Below are positions 1-7,116 of a DNA stretch of 11,081 bases, piece by piece. The notes under the pieces were generated by a model. That model did no database searches. It was not told the origin of the DNA and worked only from the letters and a program-made list of their open reading frames with translations. The translations under genes were made by a program, and so were the position numbers. Positions within the stretch are counted from its first letter, which is position 1; the number at the start of each line of letters is the position of its first letter. The DNA is taken from contig JBAVQS010000299.1 in assembly GCA_049694275.1 (NCBI GenBank), positions 1 through 11,081 of the forward strand, given 5' to 3'. The DNA is from JBAVQS01 sp049694275. GTDB lineage: Bacteria > Chloroflexota > Anaerolineae > UBA4142 > SHND01.

Positions 1-8
1 GTCTGGTC

Positions 9-67
9 GTAGGGGCAGCGCCTTGTGCCTGCCCAAGCCGAGGGCAACCACAAGGGATTGCCCCTAC
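9..67. repeat. Palindromic intergenic repeat, copy 1
   Basis: A nested imperfect palindrome. The outer arms are GTAGGGGCA (9-17) and TGCCCCTAC (59-67), the middle arms CCTTGTG (21-27) and CACAAGG (49-55), and the inner arms TGCCC (30-34) and GGGCA (42-46). A second copy with the same architecture lies at 3054-3115. The middle arm differs between copies by a paired T-A to C-G change, so base pairing is kept. A shared flank GAATTCGCTCTA follows at 90-101. The left flank of this copy lies outside the window. It looks like a dispersed MITE-like or BOX-like element; no coding content is seen. Confidence 0.75.
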
Positions 68-98
68 GCCGATGCCTTAAAGCCACGTGGAATTCGCT

Positions 99-485
99 CT
101 AGCTCACGTTTTTCGACCTGTTCGTGCGGCCGACGATGAAGAAAGCAATCGCAAAGAGCAAATGGATGACGACGAACACCCAGCCGACGGCCATGGCGCC
201 GCTGAGCTGCCGGAGCACGCCGCCAAGCGCCACCAGGCCAAAACCAACCGTGTTCCCGTAAAAGACTCCATCTTTTGCTTTGGAAGCCTCTGCGTTTCTT
301 GCGATCCAGTTCAGGACCGCGATGCCAAGCAAAGCGCCGCCGTATTGACGGAGCTCGGCAAAGACCCCTTCCGGAACTCCTGAGGGCAGCGCGCTAAACA
401 CCATAAGGCTTGGCGCTAATAGAAAACCGAGGCCGATGAGCGCCAGATAGATTGCGGCGACAATCAGCAGTAAATTGGGTTTCAC
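99..485 (-). CDS. Small four-helix membrane protein of unknown function
   Basis: A 128-residue hydrophobic protein with four predicted membrane segments at about residues 5-23, 48-62, 75-93 and 98-119, and a short basic tail. The GTG at 485 is chosen because a strong AAGGAGGA ribosome site (491-498) sits 5 nt upstream; the longer version starting at 521 would place this site inside the coding region. It resembles the small four-helix families of the DUF4345 type, but I do not recognise it with certainty and give no function. The stop codon TAG lies in the flank of the palindromic repeat at 90-101. A terminator at 604-642 separates it from the upstream GH29 gene, so it probably has its own promoter between 486 and 600. 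Confidence 0.7.
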   Translation of the reverse strand: MKPNLLLIVAAIYLALIGLGFLLAPSLMVFSALPSGVPEGVFAELRQYGGALLGIAVLNWIARNAEASKAKDGVFYGNTVGFGLVALGGVLRQLSGAMAVGWVFVVIHLLFAIAFFIVGRTNRSKNVS

Positions 486-603
486 GGGTATCCTCCTTGA
501 ACAAGCGGAAATCTTTGTCACGAGACTATACTTTATCTCGGCCTCACTATACGGGATTGAGGCAAAAGATACATCGGGAGAACTCCTGATTCGTCGCGCG
601 CAA

Positions 604-642
604 CAAAAAAAATCCGCTTTCCCCGAATGGAGAAAGCGGATT
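604..642 (-). terminator. Rho-independent terminator of the M19-GH29 operon
   Basis: Read on the minus strand, an 11-bp perfect stem (GAAAGCGGATT at 632-642 with AATCCGCTTTC at 611-621) is followed by a run of eight T. It lies 13 nt beyond the stop codon of the fucosidase gene, the classic position and form of an intrinsic terminator. Confidence 0.9.
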
Positions 643-655
643 ATCGGTTCCTGTG

Positions 656-1885
656 CTAGTCCAGCCTGACGACGGTAACGTCGCTGCGGCGCTCCTCGGA
701 GGGGAGGGTGAGGATGACCTGCTTGTCCTCACGCGCCAGCTTGACCGGCGCATAGTTGTTGAGGAGGGCGGCGGAGAGAAGGCTCGCCGGGACATCCGAC
801 AGCCGGATGCAGTCGCTCACGTTATCGAGGATGTGAATATAGTGCGTCTCTCCGCGCCGGGTGGTCACGACCGGGCTGGCCGACGGCGCCTCAATGGTCC
901 CAGGGCGCGTGCCATAGATCGCTTCGCCATGAGCCTCCAGCCACTTGCCCACCTGGCGCAGCCGCCGCGCCTGAACCGGTAGAATCTCCCCGTCGGCGGT
1001 CGGCCCCACATTCAGCAAGAGGTTGGACCCCAGGCTGGCGGCGCGACAGAGGAGCTGGATGAGCCGCCGCGCCGATTTGTGATTCACATCCCCCGCATGA
1101 ATGCCCCAGTGGTCGTTCAGGGTCATGCAGACTTCGCGCGGCAGGCCATAAATGGTCGTGGTGTTGAACGCGGCGGTGTTCTCCCCCGGCAGGTCCTGCT
1201 CAAAGCCCTGAATGTCCTCGCCCGGCAGCGGCCGGTCATGCCGGTTGTTGAGGACGACCGCATCCGGCTGGAGGGTGTGGACCGTATCATACAGCCGGTC
1301 ATACTCGAACGAGCCCCCCGGCACAAAATACGCCGTGTCGCCGCTCAACGCCTGGCGCGGCCAATCGCCGTCAAACCAGAGGCAGGCGAGGTCACCATAG
1401 TTCGTGCACAGCTCGCGGACCTGCGCGTGCAAAAACCCGACATAGTCACTCCACGCCAGCCCACTCTCGTTGCGAAAGCGATAGGCCGGGTGATGCCAGT
1501 CGAGAAGCGAGCAATAGAACCCAAGCTTGAACCCGCTGACGCCGGCGCAGGCGTTCGCCAGCTCCGCCAGCGGGTCCCGCTTGAAGGGGGTATTCGTGAC
1601 CTTGAAATCGCTCTGCGCGGTGTTGAACAGGCTGAACCCATCGTGATGCCGGCTCGTGACGACCATGTATTTGCAACCAGCCTCAACCGCCAGGTGCACC
1701 CACTCGTTGGCGTTGAACCGCGCGGGGTTGAACCGCGCGGCCAGCTTGTCATACTCGGCGACCGGCACCCGTTCGTCGTGCATCACCCATTCGCCGCGCG
1801 CCAGGATCGAGTAGAGACCCCAGTGGACAAACATCCCGAACCGGGCATCCTGAAACCATTCCAACCCTCGATCAGAGACCTGCAT
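656..1885 (-). CDS. Alpha-L-fucosidase, glycoside hydrolase family 29
   Basis: A 409-residue GH29 enzyme that would release terminal L-fucose from glycans with retention of configuration. Seen in the sequence: the N-terminal FGMFVHWGLYS block (residues 16-26), YMVVTSRHHDGF (73-84), and CLWFDGDW (168-175) with Asp172 as the expected nucleophile. GEDIQGFEQ follows (222-230), with Glu229 in the place expected for the acid/base, and then TLNDHWGIH and LLLNVGPTADGEI. The length is that of a catalytic domain with a short C-terminal beta domain. There is no signal peptide, so the enzyme is probably cytoplasmic and acts on imported oligosaccharides. An AGAGGAAA ribosome site precedes the ATG. The gene starts 9 nt after the dipeptidase gene ends and so shares its operon. 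The family is clear; the exact substrate is not. Confidence 0.93.
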   Translation of the reverse strand: MQVSDRGLEWFQDARFGMFVHWGLYSILARGEWVMHDERVPVAEYDKLAARFNPARFNANEWVHLAVEAGCKYMVVTSRHHDGFSLFNTAQSDFKVTNTPFKRDPLAELANACAGVSGFKLGFYCSLLDWHHPAYRFRNESGLAWSDYVGFLHAQVRELCTNYGDLACLWFDGDWPRQALSGDTAYFVPGGSFEYDRLYDTVHTLQPDAVVLNNRHDRPLPGEDIQGFEQDLPGENTAAFNTTTIYGLPREVCMTLNDHWGIHAGDVNHKSARRLIQLLCRAASLGSNLLLNVGPTADGEILPVQARRLRQVGKWLEAHGEAIYGTRPGTIEAPSASPVVTTRRGETHYIHILDNVSDCIRLSDVPASLLSAALLNNYAPVKLAREDKQVILTLPSEERRSDVTVVRLD

Positions 1886-1894
1886 GAGTTTCCT

Positions 1895-2941
1895 CTATCC
1901 TGTGGGCAGCGTCCGGCGTAAGAGCCGGAGCCAGTTGCCGCTCAGGATACCTTCGACCTCGTCATCCTTGAACCCGGCATTCGCCAGCGCCTCGCCAATC
2001 CGCTGGAGGTCGGCGACGGTGTCAATCTCGCGGGGAGTCGCCTCGGCGCCATAGCCGCCGTCGAAATCGCTCCCGATGCCCACATGCAGCGTGTCCCCCG
2101 CCAGGTCGCAGATGTGCTTGATGTGGTCGAGCACGTCCGACAGGGTGACCGCATGCTTGACCGCGCCGTCCTCGCGCCAGCCACGCTTGAGAAAGGCGTT
2201 AAAGATGACCGCGCCGATGACCCCGTCGCGCGCAATGATCGCCTTGATCATCTCGTCGCTCAGATGACGGTCGGTCGGGACGAAATGCCGCGCATTCGAG
2301 TGGCTGGCGATCACCGGCCCATAAAAGAGGTCCAGCGCCTGGAAAAAGCTCTCCTCCGCCATGTGCGACGTATCGAGAATCAACCCGGCGCGGGCAAGCT
2401 GTACCATGAGCTGGCGACCAATGTCGGTGAGCGGCCCCGGCTGGCCGGTGCCCCCCGCATACCGCGTCCCGCGCCATGAAGGCCCGACGATGCGCACGCC
2501 GTCTTCAAACCACCGCGTCGCGTCCTCCGGATGAACAATCGGATCGGCCCCCTCCATCAACACCACGAATCCCAGACTGCCGGGCGTATCCACCACCCGG
2601 TCGAGGTCGGCGCGCGTCCGGATGAGCGAGATATGGGGGTCCTGCGTGAGCGCCCGGTAATAGTCGAGCTGTTCGCGGGCGGCCGCCTCGGCCTCCTCGG
2701 CGGTCGAGTAGGAACTCCCCGCATACGGCAGTCCGCCGTTGCGCGGCGAGACATAGAGCGTTCCAAACACGATGCGGACATTCCCGCGCATCAGGTCGGG
2801 GAGGCCGACGAGCGCCATCCCCTCATGTTGCGCCTCGCGTTCCAGCGCCCGCTTTTCGTGCGCGCTCGTATGGAAATCGCGCCCCAGCGCAATCGCATTA
2901 AAAGCAATATCCTCATGGGCATCCACAATTAATCGCGGCAT
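1895..2941 (-). CDS. Membrane dipeptidase family (peptidase M19)
   Basis: A 348-residue M19 (renal dipeptidase-like) zinc dipeptidase. The metal and substrate residues known from the family are all in place: His9 and Asp11 in DAHED, Glu130 in VVLMEGAD, His193 in DTSH, His214 in IASH, Arg225 eleven residues on, and Asp292 in GSDFDG. The 21-residue gap between the two later histidines equals that of the mammalian enzyme. The protein lacks a signal peptide or membrane anchor despite the family name, so it should be a soluble cytoplasmic enzyme that cleaves dipeptides, possibly including D-amino acid or modified ones. It is first in an operon with the GH29 fucosidase. A purine-rich GAGGAGAAG stretch lies upstream of the ATG. 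I could not find a convincing promoter. Confidence 0.92.
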   Translation of the reverse strand: MPRLIVDAHEDIAFNAIALGRDFHTSAHEKRALEREAQHEGMALVGLPDLMRGNVRIVFGTLYVSPRNGGLPYAGSSYSTAEEAEAAAREQLDYYRALTQDPHISLIRTRADLDRVVDTPGSLGFVVLMEGADPIVHPEDATRWFEDGVRIVGPSWRGTRYAGGTGQPGPLTDIGRQLMVQLARAGLILDTSHMAEESFFQALDLFYGPVIASHSNARHFVPTDRHLSDEMIKAIIARDGVIGAVIFNAFLKRGWREDGAVKHAVTLSDVLDHIKHICDLAGDTLHVGIGSDFDGGYGAEATPREIDTVADLQRIGEALANAGFKDDEVEGILSGNWLRLLRRTLPTG

Positions 2942-3017
2942 CGGGTCTCTCTCTTCTCCTCGTTTTGATTTTGCCTCTGATTCAACTTACACCGGTCATT
3001 TCGATCCCACGCTCTGT

Positions 3018-3150
3018 CCTAAAGCGAATTCCAATTCCATTTACGGCCTCGTTGTAGGGGCTGTGCCTCGTGCCTGCCCCGTCCAGTGCGGGCAACCACG
3101 AGGGATTGCCCCTACGCACCCATCAACCGATATGGCATTCGCTCTAAAGG
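3018..3150. repeat. Palindromic intergenic repeat, copy 2, with flanking inverted repeats
   Basis: The core (3054-3115) has outer arms GTAGGGGC and GCCCCTAC, middle arms CCTCGTG (3066-3072) and CACGAGG (3097-3103), and inner arms TGCCC (3075-3079) and GGGCA (3090-3094), as in copy 1 at 9-67. Outside the core lies an imperfect inverted pair, CCTAAAGCGAATTCCA (3018-3033) and TGGCATTCGCTCTAAAGG (3133-3150). The right one is also found beside copy 1 at 88-102. The whole looks like a small non-autonomous mobile element or an extragenic palindrome family. It fills most of the gap between the lipoprotein and dipeptidase genes. Confidence 0.7.
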
Positions 3151-3181
3151 ACGGCCTTTGAGCCGCGGGGGAGAAATCTCG

Positions 3182-5824
3182 TTACTGCCACTGGCCGTTT
3201 GCATAGAGCAGGAAACTGCCATCGTCAAACAACACGGCCGGAGGCAGGCCAGCGTCGTTCGCCCAGATCATCCCGTGTTGATAGCGCTGCACGTTCAGGG
3301 TGATTCCCGACTCGCCGGCTTGCGGTACGCCGATCCTGGTTCGCACCTCCGGGTGCTCGCACCAGACCTTGTTAAACCCGCGCTTGATGGCCGCAAACGG
3401 TTTGGGGAGCTCGGGGCAGGCATCCTCGGGCATCCCCGCCTGCCAGGTATCGGGAAAGCGAAAATAGGTGCGCCCCGGCAGGGTCCAGCCATAAATCACC
3501 TGGTTGCCCGGATCATGCAGGTCGTCAAACATCTGCCCCTGCGAGAAGGGCTGGTAGGCGAACGTGGTCAACTGGCTCTGCCCGTCCGCACAGCCCAATC
3601 GAGCCTCCAACCCTTTTCCCAGGGTGGAAAACGGCGCGCCCGGACCATAGGTGCACAGGACCGCGACGGGCGGCGGGGTCCGCGTGGCGGTCGCGGCGCG
3701 CACGGTCGGCGCGGCCAGCGTCGGGGGCGAGGTCGGATACGGCGTGGAGGTCGGGGTGAGCGTCGGCGCGGGCGGCGCCGCGGTCTGGGCATCGCCAATC
3801 AGGGTCAGCATGCCATCGTCGCCGGCGACATAGATTGTATCACCGATTCGCGCCATCGGCCCCGGTCCGCCGGGCACGTCGAGCAAGCCCACCTCGCCGA
3901 GCGTGCGGATGTCGAGAATCTGGACCGTATTATCGCGCGGGGGCGTCTGCCCGACGCAAGGGCAATAGGTGGTGTTATGCGCGAGGAACAGATGATTGGT
4001 CCCCGGATTGAGCGCGAGCCCCGACGTTCGTGCGGTCACGCTCAATTCACTCACCTCGTTTCCGTCCGCGTCCCAGACCCCCAGCGCGCTATAAAACGCC
4101 ATCGGATGGGTCAGCCCGGCATAGACGCGTCCAGAAGCAGGATCGACCAGAAAGGCCGTGACACTGCCCCGATTCCGGGAGGACAGGACCGATAATTGCC
4201 CGAGCCCGCCTTCCGAAAAACGGTAAAGAACCATGCGCCCGTTCGAGCCGGGGATGCCGTTCGAGGCGAGCGTGTAGAACTGGCCGCGCGCCGGGTCCGC
4301 CCGCACTACCGCCGCGGAGAGCAGGGTCCCCGGGTTGGCGCCTTGCGCCTCATAATTCCCCTGCAACGTCAGCGTGTCCAGGTTGAACACCGTGCTGCCG
4401 GCGAACAGGCGCCGGTTGGCCGCATCGACGTCGAGACTGGTCAGCGCGCGGGTGGTGGTGACCGGCAGAGAGGATTGCACGACGAGCGAATCTTCGTCCA
4501 CCACGCTCACCGCTCCATCTACGCTGTTCGCCACGAACAACCGCCCGGTTTTAGGGTCACGCGCCAGGTCGATGGGATGATGCCCTACCGGGACCTCACG
4601 CACAATCCGGCCGTTCTCGACGACGAACACCGAATCCGTCGAGGCGTTGGCCGCATAGACGCGCCCGCGCGCTTCATTCACCGCCAGCGCCGTCACCTTC
4701 ATCCCGACCGGAATAGTCGCCGTCACCTTGAGCGCCTGCATATCGACCACCGAGATGCTATCCGAGTCCCAGTTGGCGACATAGACGACGTGGTTCGCAT
4801 CGTCCACCAGAACCGCATAGGGACTGAGACCGACGGGAATATTGGCGATGACCTGGCCGCTCGCCCCCTCGATGACATCCACGCGATCGCTGAAAGAGCT
4901 GGGCACCCAGAGGCGGCCGGCGGCGTCAAAATCCGAGCTGCGCAGGTCGTCGTCGGCAAGGACACGCCGGAGCTCTTGTCCGCTGGGGTTGAACACCGCC
5001 ACGCCGCCGCGGTGCTGCTGGTCGTCATAGATTCCGGCCCAGATCGTGCCATCGCCCGGATTGACCGCGAGCGAGCCATAGAATTGCGGCGCCGGGAACG
5101 AGCCGATCTCCTGAAGGCTGTCGAGATCGAGGATGACGATGCGCGCATAGGTTCCGGCGTACACGCGATGGCGCGGCGCATCTACGATCAGTTGCATGAC
5201 ATCAAAACCGGCGCTGAGCTTGACCTCGCCCTTTTTCTCCAAAGTGGCGGGGTCGCGCGCCTGCACAACCGGCGCGCTGCCCAGCCCAACCAGCAGTTTG
5301 TCGGGCGTATAAGCCAGCGACGCAACGGACTCGGAGAGGGACAGGGTCCTGACGACCGCATCATTCTGAATGAGCGCGAGGGTGGGACTGATATAAGTCC
5401 CCACATACAAGCGCGCGTGGGCCGAATCCGCGGCCAGGGTATTGGGCGACCGTGCGGTGGGAATCAGGGCCTGGACGCGCCGGTCACGGATCACGGCGAT
5501 GTTGTCGCTGTTCGCGTTGGCGACATAGAGGGTCGCGCCGAGCTGCGCCAGGGCCGCGGGAGCGCGTCCTGCGCCGGGGAGCGGGAGGAGCGCGATCCGC
5601 TGCAGGACCGTGGGACCGGTCAGGCTCGGCTTGACCGGCGGAGGACGGGTCGCGGCCATCGTCGGGGCGACGGTCGCGGCCGGCGCAGTAGCCTGGAAGG
5701 TAGCCGCCGCCGGGAGCGCAGCGGTGGGCGTCGCGGCCGGGACCGGCGGAGCGATGGTTGGCGTGGCGCTGCACCCGGCAAGCAATACGAGCACGATGAA
5801 GGAAAAGAGCCATGGATGTTTCAT
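3182..5824 (-). CDS. Beta-propeller (YVTN/NHL-type) surface lipoprotein
   Basis: An 880-residue exported lipoprotein. Residues 1-18 form a lipoprotein signal with lipobox LAGC, and Cys18 is the lipid site. An Ala/Thr/Pro linker follows (about 19-70). Residues about 72-690 hold many repeats of the beta-propeller kind, with hallmarks such as LYVANANSDNIAVI, VYVANWDSDSISVVD and LFVANSVDGAVSVVD. A second Thr/Pro linker (about 690-724) leads to a 155-residue C-terminal domain with several Cys and Trp. Its FNKVWCEHPEVRTRIGVP segment recalls LGFP-like or cell-wall-associated modules. The start is fixed by an AGGAGG site 4 nt upstream. The propeller suggests binding or scaffolding on the cell surface; ligand and role are unknown. 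It stands alone, with its own promoter. Confidence 0.85.
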   Translation of the reverse strand: MKHPWLFSFIVLVLLAGCSATPTIAPPVPAATPTAALPAAATFQATAPAATVAPTMAATRPPPVKPSLTGPTVLQRIALLPLPGAGRAPAALAQLGATLYVANANSDNIAVIRDRRVQALIPTARSPNTLAADSAHARLYVGTYISPTLALIQNDAVVRTLSLSESVASLAYTPDKLLVGLGSAPVVQARDPATLEKKGEVKLSAGFDVMQLIVDAPRHRVYAGTYARIVILDLDSLQEIGSFPAPQFYGSLAVNPGDGTIWAGIYDDQQHRGGVAVFNPSGQELRRVLADDDLRSSDFDAAGRLWVPSSFSDRVDVIEGASGQVIANIPVGLSPYAVLVDDANHVVYVANWDSDSISVVDMQALKVTATIPVGMKVTALAVNEARGRVYAANASTDSVFVVENGRIVREVPVGHHPIDLARDPKTGRLFVANSVDGAVSVVDEDSLVVQSSLPVTTTRALTSLDVDAANRRLFAGSTVFNLDTLTLQGNYEAQGANPGTLLSAAVVRADPARGQFYTLASNGIPGSNGRMVLYRFSEGGLGQLSVLSSRNRGSVTAFLVDPASGRVYAGLTHPMAFYSALGVWDADGNEVSELSVTARTSGLALNPGTNHLFLAHNTTYCPCVGQTPPRDNTVQILDIRTLGEVGLLDVPGGPGPMARIGDTIYVAGDDGMLTLIGDAQTAAPPAPTLTPTSTPYPTSPPTLAAPTVRAATATRTPPPVAVLCTYGPGAPFSTLGKGLEARLGCADGQSQLTTFAYQPFSQGQMFDDLHDPGNQVIYGWTLPGRTYFRFPDTWQAGMPEDACPELPKPFAAIKRGFNKVWCEHPEVRTRIGVPQAGESGITLNVQRYQHGMIWANDAGLPPAVLFDDGSFLLYANGQWQ

Positions 5825-5860
5825 CAGACCTCCTACGGCGCGGAATGCAGAAGCAAGGTC

Positions 5861-5889
5861 ATTTTAAAGGGGGATGGACGCCAAGTCAA
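5861..5889 (-). promoter_or_regulatory. Promoter of the beta-propeller lipoprotein gene
   Basis: On the minus strand, TTGACT (5884-5889) and TAAAAT (5861-5866) are separated by 17 bp, close to the sigma-70 consensus. The expected start of transcription is near 5854, about 30 nt before the ATG. Confidence 0.75.
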
Positions 5890-6004
5890 CTGGCATTCAA
5901 ACGACTCCCGCCAAGGGTGTGCGTCACGTTTGGGTCCCTATTCGACGCAGGTCGAATTTGCCATGCGTTGCCGCGATTTCAATCGCCCCCCCGCCAAACC
6001 GCGT

Positions 6005-6033
6005 TTGAGTTTTTCGGGAGCGTGTGTTAGAAT
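6005..6033 (+). promoter_or_regulatory. Promoter of rplI
   Basis: TTGAGT (6005-6010) and TAGAAT (6028-6033) are 17 bp apart, with a TG dinucleotide at 6025-6026 giving an extended -10. The GAGGAGG ribosome site (6044-6050) lies just before the rplI ATG, so the leader is very short. Confidence 0.8.
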
Positions 6034-6054
6034 GCCTCTCGTCGAGGAGGCTAC

Positions 6055-6501
6055 ATGGAAGTCTTGCTGATCAAAGACGTTCCCGGCATTGGCAAAGCCG
6101 GTCAAACGAAAAAAGTTGCCGATGGCTATGCACGTAATTATCTGCTGGCGCGACATTTCGCCGTCGTGGCGAGCGCCACGGCGCTCAAGCAGGCGGAGAA
6201 ACTCCAGCAGGCGTCGATCAAGCGTGAAGCGGAAACACGCGACGACGCGCGCCGGCTGGCCGACATGCTGGCCCAGGTCCGCCTCTCCTTCCGGGTCAAG
6301 GCGGGCGAGAATGACCGCTTATTCGGAGCGATTACGGCGGGGGATATCGCAGAAGCGCTGCAGAGCGAGCACCAGATTACGATTGACAAGCGCAAGATCG
6401 AGCTGGAACAGCCTCTCAAAGAGTTGGGCCAGCACCGCGTTCCGATCAAGCTCCATCCCGAAGTCTCTGCAGCCGTGAACGTCCTGGTGGAGAGGGAATA
6501 A
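6055..6501 (+). CDS. rplI: 50S ribosomal protein L9
   Basis: A 148-residue L9, the usual bacterial length. The N-terminal 23S rRNA-binding domain carries the signature DVPGIGKAGQTKKVADGYARNYL (split over residues 8-30), with ARHFAVVA next. A long charged helix (about 41-75) links it to the C-terminal domain, which includes RLFGAITAGDIAEAL and the terminal VPIKLHPEV block. The start is supported by a GAGGAGG site. In many bacteria rplI stands near rpsR/ssb or dnaB; here it is instead followed, 14 nt on, by a small zinc-ribbon gene, and the pair ends in one terminator. Confidence 0.97.
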   Translation: MEVLLIKDVPGIGKAGQTKKVADGYARNYLLARHFAVVASATALKQAEKLQQASIKREAETRDDARRLADMLAQVRLSFRVKAGENDRLFGAITAGDIAEALQSEHQITIDKRKIELEQPLKELGQHRVPIKLHPEVSAAVNVLVERE

Positions 6502-6515
6502 GGAATAGAGTTCGT

Positions 6516-6875
6516 ATGCAAGAACCGCTCAACAAGAACGAAATCATCGACAAGATTGCCCGGCGCATCCAATGCACGGCGTGCGGGCGTCGTTACAAGG
6601 CGTATGATTTTGCGGTCGTCGAAGAGCGCGCGAACCTTGCGGTGATGCGTCTCACCTGCCGCGAGTGTCATAAGCAGAGCATTGTGCTGGCGGTCGTCCA
6701 GCGCCGTCAGGTGCGCCCTGTTTTTAGCGAGTTGGACCCCGACGAATGGCAGCATTTTCGCCGGCTGCCGCCGTTGGCGAGCGATGATGTCATTCGCATG
6801 CATCGCGAGATGCAAGCCTATGATGGAGATTTCACCGATGTCCTTGAAGACCCGCTGCCCGCCGGGGATGAATGA
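6516..6875 (+). CDS. Small zinc-ribbon protein of unknown function
   Basis: A 119-residue protein with two CxxC knuckles, Cys20-Cys23 (CTAC) and Cys48-Cys51 (CREC), 24 residues apart. This spacing is typical of a zinc ribbon. The C-terminal half is acidic and contains LDPDEWQHFRRLPPLASDDVI followed by an MHREMQAYDGDFTDVL segment, which suggests a helical tail. It has no membrane segments. An AAGGAA site lies 8 nt upstream. It is co-transcribed with rplI. I do not recognise a named family; a nucleic-acid or ribosome-linked role is only a guess from the ribbon and the neighbour. Confidence 0.8.
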   Translation: MQEPLNKNEIIDKIARRIQCTACGRRYKAYDFAVVEERANLAVMRLTCRECHKQSIVLAVVQRRQVRPVFSELDPDEWQHFRRLPPLASDDVIRMHREMQAYDGDFTDVLEDPLPAGDE

Positions 6876-6903
6876 GCCGGGACCAAGATCGAAATTCAAC
6901 TGG

Positions 6904-6930
6904 AAAAAGCGCCTCTCGGGGCGCTTTTTC
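6904..6930 (+). terminator. Rho-independent terminator after rplI and the zinc-ribbon gene
   Basis: A 10-bp perfect stem, AAAAAGCGCC (6904-6913) with GGCGCTTTTT (6920-6929), and a 6-nt loop. The T run ends the hairpin and continues as CTTTT. It lies about 30 nt after the stop codon. Confidence 0.9.
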
Positions 6931-7003
6931 TTTTGGATACGTATGGGCGCGGTTTGCAAACCGGCCCTTACCTGCGACAGGATATCCTCTGCCGCCGTAA
7001 GAT

Positions 7004-7031
7004 TTGACAGCCTGACCGCATCGTATAGAAT
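7004..7031 (+). promoter_or_regulatory. Promoter of the thioredoxin redox operon
   Basis: A perfect TTGACA -35 (7004-7009) and TAGAAT -10 (7026-7031) are 16 bp apart. Transcription should start near 7038, directly on the palindromic operator at 7038-7056. A repressor bound there would block initiation. Confidence 0.82.
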
Positions 7032-7037
7032 AGAGAG

Positions 7038-7056
7038 TATACCCCCCTGGGGTATA
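7038..7056. promoter_or_regulatory. CsoR/CstR-type operator
   Basis: A perfect inverted repeat TATACCCC-CCT-GGGGTATA. AT-rich ends around a C-run/G-run centre are the known hallmark of operators bound by CsoR-family repressors. It sits immediately downstream of the -10 of the operon whose second gene encodes such a repressor, so negative autoregulation is the natural reading. Confidence 0.82.
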
Positions 7057-7065
7057 TTGATTTTT

Positions 7066-7101
7066 GAATGCCTGAGGCCCAGCCGGACCATTCAGGCGTT
7101 C
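7066..7101 (+). promoter_or_regulatory. Hairpin in the 5' leader of the redox operon
   Basis: GAATGCCTGA (7066-7075) pairs with TCAGGCGTTC (7092-7101) over 10 bp with one G-U, enclosing a 16-nt loop. It ends 5 nt before the GGAGG ribosome site of trxA. No T run follows, so it is not a terminator. It could stabilise the mRNA or affect translation. Confidence 0.5.
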
Positions 7102-7116
7102 TTTATGGAGGCAAGG

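Noticed and set aside
1079..1921. A 280-codon open frame on the plus strand opposite the fucosidase gene.
   Set aside because: The opposite strand encodes a clear GH29 enzyme with catalytic residues; this frame shows no family features and no supported start.
4196..6070. A 624-codon open frame on the plus strand opposite the lipoprotein gene, with another of 369 codons at 3086-4195.
   Set aside because: The minus-strand gene has a signal peptide, linkers, propeller repeats, a ribosome site and a promoter. The plus-strand translations are Arg/Gly-rich, with no family features, as expected for antisense frames in high-GC DNA.
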